Made by a program: the position numbers and the translations under genes. Shown here piece by piece: positions 1 through 11,800 of a stretch of 64,000 nt of DNA (its first letter is position 1; each line of letters opens with the position of its first letter). The notes beneath the pieces are model-generated. The model saw only the letters and a program-made list of their open reading frames with translations, was not told the DNA's origin and made no database searches. Source of the DNA: Larix kaempferi (lineage: Eukaryota; Streptophyta; Pinopsida; Pinales; Pinaceae); NCBI GenBank assembly GCA_027924585.1, contig BSBM01000964.1:4848501-4912500 (forward strand). Direction: 5' to 3'.

Positions 1-660
1 TATCATCCATGGACTTTGTTCCCTTGAATTGATCCGTAGACGTATGGTCTCGGAGAATGAAGTCCTTAATGGACAGATGGGGATTGTATCATCCCTGGAC
101 TTTGGTCCCTTGAATTGATCCGTAGACGTATGGTCCCCGAGAATGAAGTCCTTAATGGAAAGATGGGGATTGTATCATCCCTGGACTTTGGTCCCTTGAA
201 TTGATCCGTAGACGTATGGTCTCCGAAAATGAAGTCCTTAATGGACAGATAGGGATTGTATCATCCCCGAACCTTGGTCCCTGAATTGATCCGTAGACAT
301 ATGGTCTTCGAGAATAAATTCCTTAGTGGACAGATGGGGATTGTATCATCCCCGGACTTCGGTCCCTAAATTGATCCGTAGACGTATGGTCTCCGAGAAG
401 TGGGGATTGTATCATCCCCGAACTTTGATCCCTGAATTGATCCGTAGATGTATGGTCTCCGAGAAGTGGGGATTGTATCATCCTCGGACTTTGGTCCCTA
501 AATTGATCCGTAGACATATGTTCTTCGAGAAATGGGGATTGTATCATCCTCGGACTTTGGTCCCTGAATTGATCCGTAGACATATGGTCTTCGAGAAGTG
601 GGGATTGTATCATCCCCGGACTTCGGTCCCTGAATTGATCCGTAGACATATGTCTCCGAG
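1..660 (+). repeat. Minisatellite array 1 in the 3' region of copia element D
   Basis: Tandem copies of a unit containing GGGGATTGTATCATCCC and TTGATCCGTAGAC. The first four units are about 85 bp long. After about position 345 the unit shortens to about 65 bp because the segment AATGAAGTCCTTAATGGACA is lost. The array starts before the window. The long open frames on both strands here are artefacts of a repeat unit without stops. Together with the two arrays that follow it fills the place between the RNase H gene and the 3' LTR that is also repetitive in elements A, B and C. Confidence 0.9.
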
Positions 661-1106
661 AAAGTGATTCATTGATGATGTGGTTACTTGTATCGGTGGG
701 ATACTTGTATTGATGATGTGGTTACTTGTATCGGTAGTATACTTGTATTGATGATGTGGTTACTTGTATCAGTAGGATACTTGTATTGATGTGGTTACTT
801 GTATCGGTAGGATACTTGTATTGATGATGTGGTTACTTGTATCGGTAGGATACTTGTATTGATGATGTGGTTACTTGTATCGGTAGGATACTTGTATTGA
901 TGTGGTTACTTGTATCGGTAGGATACTTGTATTGATGATGTGGTTACTTGTATCGGTAGGATACTTGTATTGATGATGTGGTTAATTGTATCGGTATGGA
1001 TACTTGTATTAATGATGTGGTTACTTGTATTGGTATGGATACTTATATTGATGATATGGATACTCATATTGAAGATGTGGATACTTGTATTGGTATGGAT
1101 ACTTGT
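661..1106 (+). repeat. Minisatellite array 2 (about 38-bp unit)
   Basis: About twelve copies of a unit built from TGATGATGTGGTTACTTG followed by TATCGGTAGGATACTTGTAT. Some copies lack one TGATGA. Copies degrade towards the right end, where TATTGGTATGGATAC variants appear. It directly abuts arrays 1 and 3, and its unit shares no clear similarity with them. Confidence 0.9.
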
Positions 1107-1490
1107 ATTATGACGATGATGATGATCGTGCGATGACGATACTGATAATTGTGAGATAACGATACTGATTATCGTGTGATGACGATGCTGATGATTGTGA
1201 GATGACGATACTGATGATCGTGCGATGATGATGCTGATAATCGTGAGATAACGATACTGATGATCGTGCGATGACGATGCTGATAATCGTGAGATGACGA
1301 TACTGATGATTGTGCAATGATGATGCTGATGATCGTGAGATGACGATACTGATGATCGTGCGATGACGATGCTGATGATCGTGAGATGACGATGCTGATG
1401 ATCGTGGGATGACGATGCTGATGATCGTGGGATGATGATGCTGATGATCGTGCGATGACGATGCTAATGATCATAAGATGACGATGATAG
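1107..1490 (+). repeat. Minisatellite array 3 (about 24-bp unit)
   Basis: About fifteen copies of a unit alternating GATGATCGTG and AGATGACGATGCT. The unit is a multiple of three, so open frames of 69-101 codons appear on the minus strand; they are shadows of the repeat. The array ends just upstream of a short unique stretch that leads to the polypurine tract. Confidence 0.9.
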
Positions 1491-1594
1491 TTGAAGAAAG
1501 CTTCCGATGATATATAGATGTATCATGTATGATGTAGTCGATGACTCCTTTCTCCTGCAGACGTTGTTATAATATCCTTCTCATTAAGGGGGAG

Positions 1595-2087
1595 TGTTGA
1601 ATATTGTAACTTCTAAGAATATTATAATTGTACTTTATTATTCCGGAGATGTTTCATCCCTTCGGGGTAACTCTATTACTTATCCGGAGATGATTATTCC
1701 TCCGAGGGTGTGTGGTAACTAGGGTTATTAGACCCACCATGTGGGGGTCGGCCCTGATAATATATTTTAGGGGTTATTAGACTTCTCAAGTGGAGGTCGG
1801 CCCCATTAGGGATTTTAGTCAGTTGGGGACTAATATAAATAGAGGAGGTGAACTCCTCATTAGACACACTCACTCACTTGAGAAAAGTAGCGCACTTGTC
1901 TGGGAGGTTTGCTAAGGAGATAAAGAAGAAGGAGAGAGCACATCTTGTATTTTGGTTGATCATCTTATTGAGGAAAACTTTGCTGGGTTTTCTACCCCAT
2001 GAGGGTTTCCTAGGGTAAATTCTGTGTCTATCTTGTGATTATGCTTCTTTCAGTGATCTTTCTAGTCTATTTGGTTTAAACTTAACA
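1595..2087 (+). mobile_element. 3' LTR of copia-type element D
   Basis: A 493-bp LTR that starts with TGTTGAATATTG and ends with CTTAACA. The polypurine tract AAGGGGGAG lies directly before it (1586-1594), so this is the 3' LTR of a plus-strand element whose body is left of the window. A TATA box (TATAAATA, 1834-1841) and two copies of the motif TTATTAGAC...GGTCGGCC (about 1723-1753 and 1772-1802) match the layout of the LTRs of elements A, B and C, although overall sequence similarity is low. No primer-binding site follows, as expected for a 3' LTR. The target duplication cannot be checked because the 5' end is missing. Confidence 0.85.
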
Positions 2088-2520
2088 GATTATACGAGGG
2101 TTTTCCCTCCAGTTGTTAAGTCATTTCATTTACATTTCAGCTCTATATATTTTTGTTAGCTTGTAATGCATTTAGTCTAGAATCTATGTATTTAAAGTTT
2201 GATTACGAAATTGTATTTATCATTTAAGAGTTCTGGAGCATCGTGGTTCTACCCAACGAATTCTCTCATGAACTCTGTGCTTGTGCACTAGTTTTTGTCA
2301 TCATTTCGATGTGAACCAAGATGGTTCTAAAGCACTGGGCACACCAGGGTTTGCGTTTATGCTTCCCAATATGCTTCACATGTGTTCCTAGCATGAAGTT
2401 AAGGGTTCTCCTTCCCTTCCTCGGTTCTCTATCGAGAGTTTGAAATCGTATTTACTATAGTTTCAAGGTTTATATAAATATGCACATTGATTTAATAACA
2501 ACTCTCAAACTTTTGTGCAG
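2088..2520. other. Non-coding gap between LTR D and the exon cluster
   Basis: No confident feature. A stretch at about 2297-2395 is open in one plus-strand frame after a plausible acceptor (GTGCACTAG) and might be a further exon of the following gene, but no convincing donor was found. A short polypyrimidine stretch and TTGTGCAG precede the exon that starts at 2521. Confidence 0.4.
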
Positions 2521-3088
2521 TTAAAACTTCGAATCCTGTAGGGTTTCGAAATGCTAGAAGAAATGCTAAACAAAGCATGCAAAAAGGAATGAAGCTCTGT
2601 TCACGACATTTCCATCCATTTGCAAATTTTGAAGGGTAAGTTCCAATGTTTATTTGAGTTGAAGCTTTGGTTGTTATATATATATATATATACAAGGTAA
2701 ATTAAGGATAGACCTCTCTGTGTTATAAATGCAACACTTGCCCAACATTCCTTTCACATAGGTTACTACAATATTGTTTTTCAAAATTGTATAAAGAGGT
2801 TTAACTTGTGTTTACTGCGTGAATACAGGGTAAACCAAGTACTGCACCACTGCTTAGGTAGCACGATGGTCATCCATAACTCTGGTAAGTAAACGTAATG
2901 GTTCTGTTTAAGATTAAGTTATTACACTTGGTTAATTAACCCTAACTGATAACTCGTTTTATAATCGTTTTGGTAGGTGGTCACATGGACACACGACATT
3001 GTTTGTGGAAAAACAAGAAGTGTCGGCTACTTGTTTCTTCAAATGCGATTAAGCCAGTAGCACTCCAAGAACTCTATCTACGACCTGA
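2521..3088 (+). pseudogene. Three-exon fragment of an unrecognised plant-type gene
   Basis: Three exons can be joined with consistent phase and GT-AG boundaries: 2521-2635 (acceptor TTTTGTGCAG, donor GTAAGT), 2829-2884 (acceptor GAATACAG, donor GTAAGT) and 2977-3088 (acceptor TTTGGTAG, donor GTATGT). The joined frame is open for about 94 codons. Visible features include a Cys-His-rich stretch (LCSRHFHPF), then LHHC, HMDTRHCLW and a final LQELYLRP. I do not recognise the family. No exon could be identified with confidence on either side. The 3' LTR of element D ends 433 bp upstream, so the retroelement may have inserted into an intron or cut the gene. It may be an intact internal part of a long gene or a remnant. 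Confidence 0.45.
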
Positions 3089-4789
3089 GTATGTTTTCCT
3101 TGCTTACCTGTTCTAAGCTTCACATGGGCTAAGAACAACCATGTGACTTCATTCATAAACTCGTTTTAATGATTATTGTTATGTATGAAGACTCACGGCC
3201 ATCACACTCTATTTTCGACATAAATACAAGAAGCCTGTCGGTCGTTTTCTCAGTTTCGATTTCTAGTTTATGAAATCGTTTCTCATTGATGCGTTTATCT
3301 TGTCCATTGCATTATTTGAACATTGGTGTTATTTATTTTATACAACAATGGTTTGTTTTCGTGGCCTCTTGGCTTTGTATGAGCGTTAGGTTATATATTT
3401 GAAATTAAAACGTTATGAGCCTTACGGCTCTGTAAAAATGTTTGTATGTTATATATTTAACCTAGCAATGAAAATGTATTCGAGCCTCACAGCTCTGTAA
3501 ATAAAGTTTGACTTCATGCTTTTGAACCAGAAAATGATTCATATTGGAGCCATATGGCCTTAATGATAATGTTACTTGTTATATGTATGCTCAGTCATTT
3601 GGCTCTACGCTCTATTTATAAGGTGAAATCCTTTCGTCTTCTATGCCTTGGACTCAAATGAAATTCATTTGAATGTATATTTATATAAATATGTGTTTTT
3701 CTATCTTAGTGAATATTTAAACAAGCCATTTTAATTTGTATTAAGATGCCTATATACTATACGCTTAGCATACTCTATTATTGTATTATGTTGATACTTT
3801 TTGTGTTATATAACAGGTTCTTCATTGCTATGTAAATAATAGTAATATTACCTTTGTCTATTTATTACAGTAATGTACTATATATTCAATGTAAACCCTA
3901 GGTTAATTTACAAACCAATACCATTATGTAAGCTTATAAAATCATTAATATTACTATTCAGTACCGAAATTAAAATTAATTCATCTATATAATCACAGTT
4001 ACTAAACCCACCAATTCTATGTACATAATACAAACAGAATAATAATAATGATGGAATTAGTGCCTTCTAAACTAATCTACTAAACAATATTCAGTTACTC
4101 AATGCATGAACATAATACAGTCAATATGTAGGTAAGTCAAATAAAATACTGAAACACAAATAAGAAAACTAGTAACCTGTAACCAATGTACAGATCAAAT
4201 CCAATCTGAAGTTCGTCGTTCCTCCCAACCAATCTTACAGAACAACCAAGATTACTTGATCTGAAACCCCCGATCCTGTTCGCTAGACCACAAGGACAAA
4301 GACCGTTGAACCAGTTCTGAACTATCACTCGGCTCCACTCCTTTACTCAACAAATATATTTTTCCTCTTCCATCCAAGCCTCATGCTTGTCTGATGGGAA
4401 TGCTTATTAAATATTTTCCTAGGACTTAGGTCTATCATGAGCCTCCTACTCTAGAAACTCCATTTGGAGTTCTGACCTTAAAAATATGGATGATGTCTCC
4501 TGCACCTGTTGATATATTAAATATCTTTTTTCACCACTATGGGCAATTTGTCCAACACTTGTCATTTCTCCTTATGGGCCAACAAACACTCTTTCAACAG
4601 CTACTTCAGATTGGATTCTCCTGTTTTTATTTTATAAATAATAATAATAATTCAATATCCTCAAACAAGTGTCTTTGACCACACTCAGTCAAATAATTGT
4701 TCAACAACAATTAAAAACATTATTACAAAGTATTTAAACTTTAATTAAGATTCTAGGGGTATTACAATTTCTACCACCTCTGGCCCATT
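3089..4789. other. AT-rich non-coding stretch
   Basis: No supportable gene. There are several short related phrases of the type GAGCC-N-ACGGCTCTGTAA around 3418, 3481 and 3548, suggesting a weak local repeat. The minus-strand ORF at 4137-4328 has no recognisable domain. Confidence 0.5.
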
Positions 4790-5621
4790 TCAATCCCTCT
4801 CCTTATACTCCTCCTCCTCCTCCTCCTCTATCACCTCCTCTCCCTCTACTGTCGCATCCATCCTCCACTCCCCCTCCCTCTCCTCTTCCACAACCACACC
4901 CTCCTCCTTAGTCATTATTACCACCTCCTCCTCCTCCTCAACCTCCTCCACCGCCTACCACTATCTTCCTCAACCTCCCCATATCCCCCACCCCCTGCCC
5001 CTCCCCACCTTTATCACATCCTCTACATCCACCTTCTCCTCCCCCTCCTCCTCCTTCCCCTCCACTTCCTAGAATTCCTATGCCCCCACCTCACCCTATG
5101 CCACTCCTCTCCTCCTCCTCCTCCTTATACTCCACCTCCAGTTCCTCCTACCCCTCCTCTTCCTATGAACCTTCCACCTCCTCCCTCTCTATCTCCCCAT
5201 TGTACTCCTCCTCCCCTTACTCTTTTGTCCCCTAACCTTGTGCTACCACCTCCATCAGCTCCACTACTATCGCCATTGCCTCTACCCACACCATTCTCCT
5301 CCCCACCCCCCTCTATATTCAATCCTCTCTACTTTGTTGTCATTCCCACCCCTCCTCCTCCTCCTGTGCCTCAACCTCCTCCCTACATCTCTCCCTCTCC
5401 TCCCCCTCCAACTATTCCACCCCCTACACCCCCTACCTCCTCCTCCACCTCCTCCCTACCTCCACCATCCCATGTCCCCCTCCCCCTCCTCCCCCTCCTT
5501 GGCATCTCCTCCATATCATCCTCCTTCCCATTCTCCCCTCCCCCTCTTCCTTCCCCTTAACCTCCTCCCCATCCCGCCTCCATTTCCCACCTTCTCCTAT
5601 GTTCCCACATACTTCGCCTCC
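4790..5621 (+). repeat. Pyrimidine-rich tract, left half
   Basis: A tract of about 830 bp that is almost purely C and T on the plus strand, dominated by CCTCCT and TCCCC. It encodes nothing credible; the Pro- or Ser-rich and Gly/Glu-rich frames are composition shadows. Its last three bases (TCC, 5619-5621) are the left target duplication of the CACTA-type element. The tract resumes at 28381 on the other side. Confidence 0.85.
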
Positions 5622-5846
5622 CACTACTACATATGGCTCAAAAGTCCCATGAAAGTTTGCCATGAAACAATTAAAATTGATGTTTTCGTGGAAAAACAGT
5701 TTAAATTTTTGGAAAAATTTGAAAATTCCCCTGACGATCATCGTTATAGCCACGGATGGACTTTTCATCTCTATAGCCACAAACGTTCGTCACTATAGCA
5801 ACGAAAAGTACGTTCGTCGCTATAGCCATGAAAAGTACATCTCCTA
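5622..5846 (+). repeat. Left terminus and subterminal repeats of the CACTA element
   Basis: The terminal CACTA segment is followed by copies of a motif around CTATAGCCACGAA (about 5744-5840), several preceded by CGTTCGT or CGTCG. The same motif is arrayed much more densely at the right end. In En/Spm elements such subterminal repeats bind the element-encoded TNPA-type protein; that role is inferred here. Confidence 0.75.
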
Positions 5847-6959
5847 GGATTATTGAGTCACACTTCTAAAACAATTGATGTTATCATCCATCTACAACAA
5901 GGAGAATTGGTTGCAACACTTCAAGAAAACTGAGCATAAACTACAATTGCCCATCCTACTAGGCTGTAATGGAGATATCACAATGGAGTTAGATTATTTT
6001 GCACAATAATTAATTTTGATCTTCATCCTATACAACAACTAATTCATCTATTCCAAGCTCTTTGACCTCACTATAGTATCACAATAAATTCATTAACACA
6101 CCAAATACCTATGGCATAGACTTGAAGCAAAGAGTGCTAGCCACTTCATCTAACACCTGCAAGCTTGGCACCATCAAGATTTGTCAAGTAGTAGTAATAA
6201 CTAACAACATTGCATTAACACTCTGGTGTCTCACTGAAAAGTCAACCCCCACTTCAAACATAGAAGACCAAATTCTAGGAGTAAAGAGATCAAATAGTAA
6301 ATCACATTCTATGCCAACTCTAAACCTATGAAGATAGGCTTTCTACCTAACCCTACAGGGTCTGTCACTTACAACAATTAACTCAATAGTTTAGATATGC
6401 ATTGAAGGTTAGCTTGCTATCATTTTTAGAGGCAACCTTATGACATGTTCTTGTCGAGCTAAAGATGGTTTGTGTACACTCTTTGTGCCATGGTTCATAT
6501 TTGACCAATCTCATATAATGAAGATCACAATGCACATTGTTACGAATCAAAGAAAATCGATTTCAATAAACATAACTCCCCTCCAACCCTCATTCATTAA
6601 TGAGTAGTGGTAGTTGGCTCGTACCTTCAACGTGACACCAATACTTAATATCTAGTGGAACTTTGCACCCTAGTATGGGAGTTCAAGATAGAAGCCAATG
6701 CACTAGAAAAAAACATAATGGTTGCCATCATACTTTAAATCATTGCATATCAAAATTCACATGGACAACATATAAGACACATTTCCATATAAAAATATTT
6801 GTCCTTTTACAGATACATATTTGTGAGATCCTTTTATCTATGTAATGAGCTTCAAATGGGCGAGGAGCCATTCACTTTGCAAATGTGTTCCCCATGGAAG
6901 AACATGTGGGTTTTAATTTTCTAAAATGTTTTAGAATTCTTACCAAAACCTAATTACAT
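5847..6959. other. Unassigned interior of the CACTA element
   Basis: No ORF longer than about 70 codons and no recognisable domain. Composition is ordinary AT-rich plant non-coding DNA. Confidence 0.5.
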
Positions 6960-8870
6960 GGCTTCAGAATGTATCCATGGCACTATGCATCCAAGTCATT
7001 AGGACTTGGGGCATTGGACATGGTCAGGGGAGGTGACCTGAACCTTGGGAACTAAAGGAATATTCTATCCATCCAAGGATAAGAAGGATACCTCAACCAA
7101 CCACACATAACCTCCCGAAGGTAGCATTGGATTATGATTGAGGATCTTAGTACAATTAGATATTTTGAGTAATATCTGCTTGTGTCAAGGCCTTGGGAAT
7201 GATATCTAAGGAAGAACACTATGTGTTTGGATAAGGAGGTGGTCTCCATCTAAGGCTAAGGAGGTGGTATCCACCAACCACACATGTTCGCTTGAGTGTA
7301 TTATTAGCCTATGATTTAGGATGTCGATGAAAACAAGTGGTTTTGAGTAGTATATAGTGTCTTAGGGCCTTGAAAATGATGTTCCAGGGAAGAAGACAAG
7401 ATCTTTGGCCCTAAAGAAACTGTCGAGGCATTCAAAGCCATGAACATTGCTTCAAACCATCATGCAACAATTTGGAGTGGTATCTATAGTGATATGTATT
7501 TTTATCTTGTGGCCTTAGGGCCTTGGACATGGTTAATGGAGGATACCTAAACCTCAAGCTCTAAAGGAATCTTCTAAGCATCTAGAACTAAGTATGTTTC
7601 CTCCATCGATCACACATGGCTTATTGAAGGTATCATTGGCCTATTATTCAGGATGTTGGTGACATTAGGTGGTTTGAGAATTATGAAGGTGTCCTATAGC
7701 CTTTGGAATGGAATTATATGGATGAAGACCATACCTTTGGATCTAAAGAAACCAATGAGCCATCTAGATCCATGCACAATGCCTCAAATAACTACCCATG
7801 ACTTTGCATGGGTATCCATGGTGTTATGTATCTAGGCCTTGTGGTATTACGACCTTAGACATGGTAATGGAGGAGACATGCAACTCGAGCCCTAAAGGAA
7901 TCTTCTAACCATCTAGGTCTTAGAAGGTTTCCTCCACCAACAATAAGTTTCCTACTGAGGGTATCATTAGCCTATGATTGATGATGTTTTTGACATTAGG
8001 TGATTTTGAGAAATATGTATGTGGCTTAGGGCATTGGGAATGGCTTTCCAGGGAAGAAGACCATTCCTTTGGACCTAAAGAAACCATTGTTGCATCAAGG
8101 GATATTCATGACATTAGGGTATTTTAAACACTAATAATGGGACTGAAGATCCATGTCATGTGTAAGAAACCAAAGCTTCATTCCCTAAATGAAAGTTCTA
8201 GTCATCAATGTCCAAGAACAATGACTTTAAATACCACACATGACCTCTCGATGGATGCATTTGCATTTGAGTGGTGATATGGATTCCATTAGCACTTTTT
8301 GAGCTCTAGGTATTGATCTTGAGTACCTTGACATGGTTGGGGTAGGAAACTTGGGCCTTAATACCTAAAGGAAGATCCTAGGCATTTAATCCAAAGAATG
8401 ACACCTCAAACTAGGACACATGGCCTCTGTGTGGGTATATGTATGGCATTAGGTGGTTTTTCATAGTAGGTATAATTCTTGGGGCCATGGAGATGATTAA
8501 GGGGTGAATCCCATTGCTAATATCACAAAGGAACTTTTGAGGCATCTAATTCCTAAATGATGCATTGAAGCACCACACTTGACCTCTGGAAAAATCCTTT
8601 CCCTCCAAGTGGGGGTGTTAGTTATAGAAAGTTTTCATCATTAGGTATCAATATTGGTGCCTTGACATGTTTAGGGATGGAAACCAAATCCATGACCACT
8701 AAAAGAATCTTCTAGGAATCCAAGGATAAATGACACCTTGAACCACCACTCATGATCTCCAAAAAGTGTCTCTAGCCTACAAGCTATGGGGATATCATTG
8801 TCATTATGAGGTTTAACACTAGGCATAGGCTTTAGGGCCCTAAACATTCTTAAAAGAGAAAATATGGGTA
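6960..8870 (+). repeat. Degenerate tandem array, about 170-bp unit, around eleven copies
   Basis: The phrase CTAAAGGAATCTTCTA and variants recurs at about 7051, 7560, 7890, 8355, 8527 and 8698. Weaker copies near 7405, 7735, 8075 and 8190 fill the gaps at a spacing of roughly 155-175 bp. Each unit also has an ACCACACATG-like segment and a CATTAGGTGGTTTTGAG-like segment. Copies differ strongly from one another, so the array is old. No coding potential is seen. Confidence 0.7.
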
Positions 8871-11800
8871 TTCATATATAAGAAGGAGAAGGGTTCATAA
8901 TATGGTACATTCTATGCGCTCATATATGAATACCGTAATCTATATTTTAGTTGGATAAATTGAAGGGAGTAATCCAATTAAATTTATAATTGAGATTAAC
9001 AATTAAGTATTTATACAATTCAACTATTTTTAAAAGTTAAATGTTAAAAGAAATTTCAAAGTGATTGACTTAGATTTAATGATCATAGTAAAGACACACA
9101 ATTGTGATATTTATCAAGAAAACAATGCCATGGTGTTATATAATGAGAGAGGATAATTGTGTACTCATAAAGGTTGGTGTGTATGCATCTAGATTCCACT
9201 AAATAACTTTTTTAATTATCAATATTATTATAAAATTTAAAGATAAAGAAAATATGAAAAAATTATTTAATTTTACTATTACAATTAATATTCCTACATT
9301 ACATTTATCTTTAAACTTGATAATGATTTATTTGTAAAGTTAATAAACACAAATTTAATTTGGAAAGAATTTCTAAATTTTTCATAAAGTTAAAAAAAAG
9401 TGTTTCAAAGTTATCTGAAATTAACAAAACAAATAAAAAATATTTTTTTATTGATATAAATCTATGACAATTTAAATGTGAAACCGAGTAGGCTTTTGAC
9501 GGAATAAAAATGTGGTTAATTAGTAAGTATTTATTTTTAAAACCTATTCGATCTTAAATCTAAAATTATTTTCATATGAACCAACTACTAATTTTCTTTT
9601 CTTAAAAGAAGGATTGATTTTCTTTTCATTCTAAGAAGAATTAATTTTCTTTTCCCTAAAAGAAGAATATATCATAAATTTTGGATAGAAACTTCTAGAT
9701 AAAGCAAATATTTTTGTTGTGTGTAAATTTTTCTCCATTTAATATACATTTTTTAAGATTTGGTTTAGGAAGTTTGAATGTTCCCAAACTCTAAACAATC
9801 TTTGATCATTGACAAGAATCAAATGATTTTGTATTAATAAAATTAATAAAAAAATAATAGCTTGATCTCACATACCACAGATATTTTAAGCATTGTGCAT
9901 TGCTAGAGGCTTTAAGTCTTTATCTAAGGTTTGGCATCTATGTTTGAGTCCACTGCTTACCTCCGTTGGATGTAATTTCATCCCATCATAAGAAGGTCAA
10001 GGTGTAACCGGCTGTAACTCGATGGTACATATACCATTTACAACACTATCCAAATTTAATGAAAATAGCTAAAGGTAAAATAGTTGGTGCTCATCCAATG
10101 ATTCCGTACTGGACCAAGGTCCTCGAGATCAAAGAGGGGAAATTTTGGGTAATACGCCTATTCAGTGCATTTGTTGTGTGTAATTGTGTACTCTGCAGAA
10201 GGAAAAAAGGGTCGAGCCCTTTCCTGGGTTGTATTCTCTAATGTTGGATTGGAGGTTTGTGGGACAAAGATTGAGCACCAATCTCATCTTTACAGTCATT
10301 TATTCAATTCAAAAGGCTCACAACAATCAAGTTCTATAGATCTAGGCAGTTTCCCCATTAAACGGGTTGAGTTTGCTGGCATTTGTAGATTGAAATGCAT
10401 GCTACTCATTCAGAGGTATCACAGGACTATTTTAGAGGTGGATTGGGTGGTGATTTTTGGGTTGCTTCTATTGTTGGGCAAGTTTGGGAGATCTGGCCTC
10501 ATTCTAGAGCATTAATCTCAACGTTTGGAGAAGACTGGGTGCATTCTAGGAAGATGCTATTTTCAGAAACTCTTCTTCACATGGAGTACCTACGGCTTCC
10601 AGGTCCTAGGGTTCTTAGCTAAGATTGTTACACTGACTCAAGTCGACACGCACTCAACTCCACAACACAGATGCTACTTCTGGTGGAATCTAACCCATGG
10701 CTCCCCATAAGGAGTTTTGAACACGGATTCCTGTAATCTTGTTGTTTCTCACATGCTGGTAAGTGGATGATTCATTTTAGTACCCCCCTATTCCTTATGG
10801 CCTCCTGCCTTGTGAACTATGGTGAGGTCCCCCCGAGCTATAGTAGGTGGTAGCAGGAGTACGGATCAGGTAGGGTGCATATGCCAAACACGAAGTGTAG
10901 CGCTAAATTCACATCAGGGCGGTAGTGGTAGGAAGTAGGGAGCGGGAAATAGGATGTTGCGGCTCTCGGATCATGCGGATTGGGCCAATGCAATAGTAGC
11001 CTTATGAGCCTTCCTGATCGGCCAGCTCCATTCACAATAGACTGCCTTAAGCGATTTCAATACTTATAGTTGTCTCTGACCCCTATGGAATAGGATGTCC
11101 ATCAACAAGTATTCAGAGAAGCCCCTTTTTACATGCTTTAAATGCTCTTTTGAGGAGAAGTTTCGTGGTCTGAATGTAGTTAGGGTTCCTTTGAAATGCG
11201 CTTTTGGAGGTCAGGTTATACTAACGATCGAATGCCTCTTTTTGCCACTAGGGTCCTTTATATCAAGTCTGACTTGGCCTCTATGCTCGAGTTGGCCGTA
11301 ATGGGCGTAACTCCTTTCTTCTGGAGAGTTTCTTTATACACAGGTAATCATTTTGAAAGGGTTCTTGTATTGTATTCCGCTTACAATAATTTTTTTTTTC
11401 CATAAGCTTATAGCCTATAGGGATAGTATTAACATGTTTTTACTTGTAGTTATAGGAATGACAGTGAGGGTTTGTTTCTTCGCGTAATCGCCTTGGGAGC
11501 TCATCGATTGAGGTAAGAGCATGTAATATTATTATCTCCCAAATGTTTTTTACTAGTTCTGTTACTTACTCTTTGTATTTTATAATAATAATCTAAGTCT
11601 TTGTTTACTGGTTCCCCTACCACACATTATGGACTCACTAGTTTTGTTGTCCTGTGTATATGTCTTTGGGGAAAAATGTGACCTCCCTACCAACTATGTT
11701 GACTTAGGTGCCTAGGTATGCATACCCCAAGTGCATATTTCCTAAGCCATAGTGTCATAGTATACGGTTTAGATTTGTAAAACAAATTGTACTTTCCTTT

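Noticed and set aside
326-1474. ORFs of 69-113 codons on both strands with repeated peptides
   Set aside because: Shadows of minisatellites whose unit contains no stop.
5165-5798. Pro-rich and Leu-rich ORFs on the plus strand and a Gly-rich ORF on the minus strand
   Set aside because: They follow from the C/T-only composition of the tract; no start context, splice site or domain supports them.
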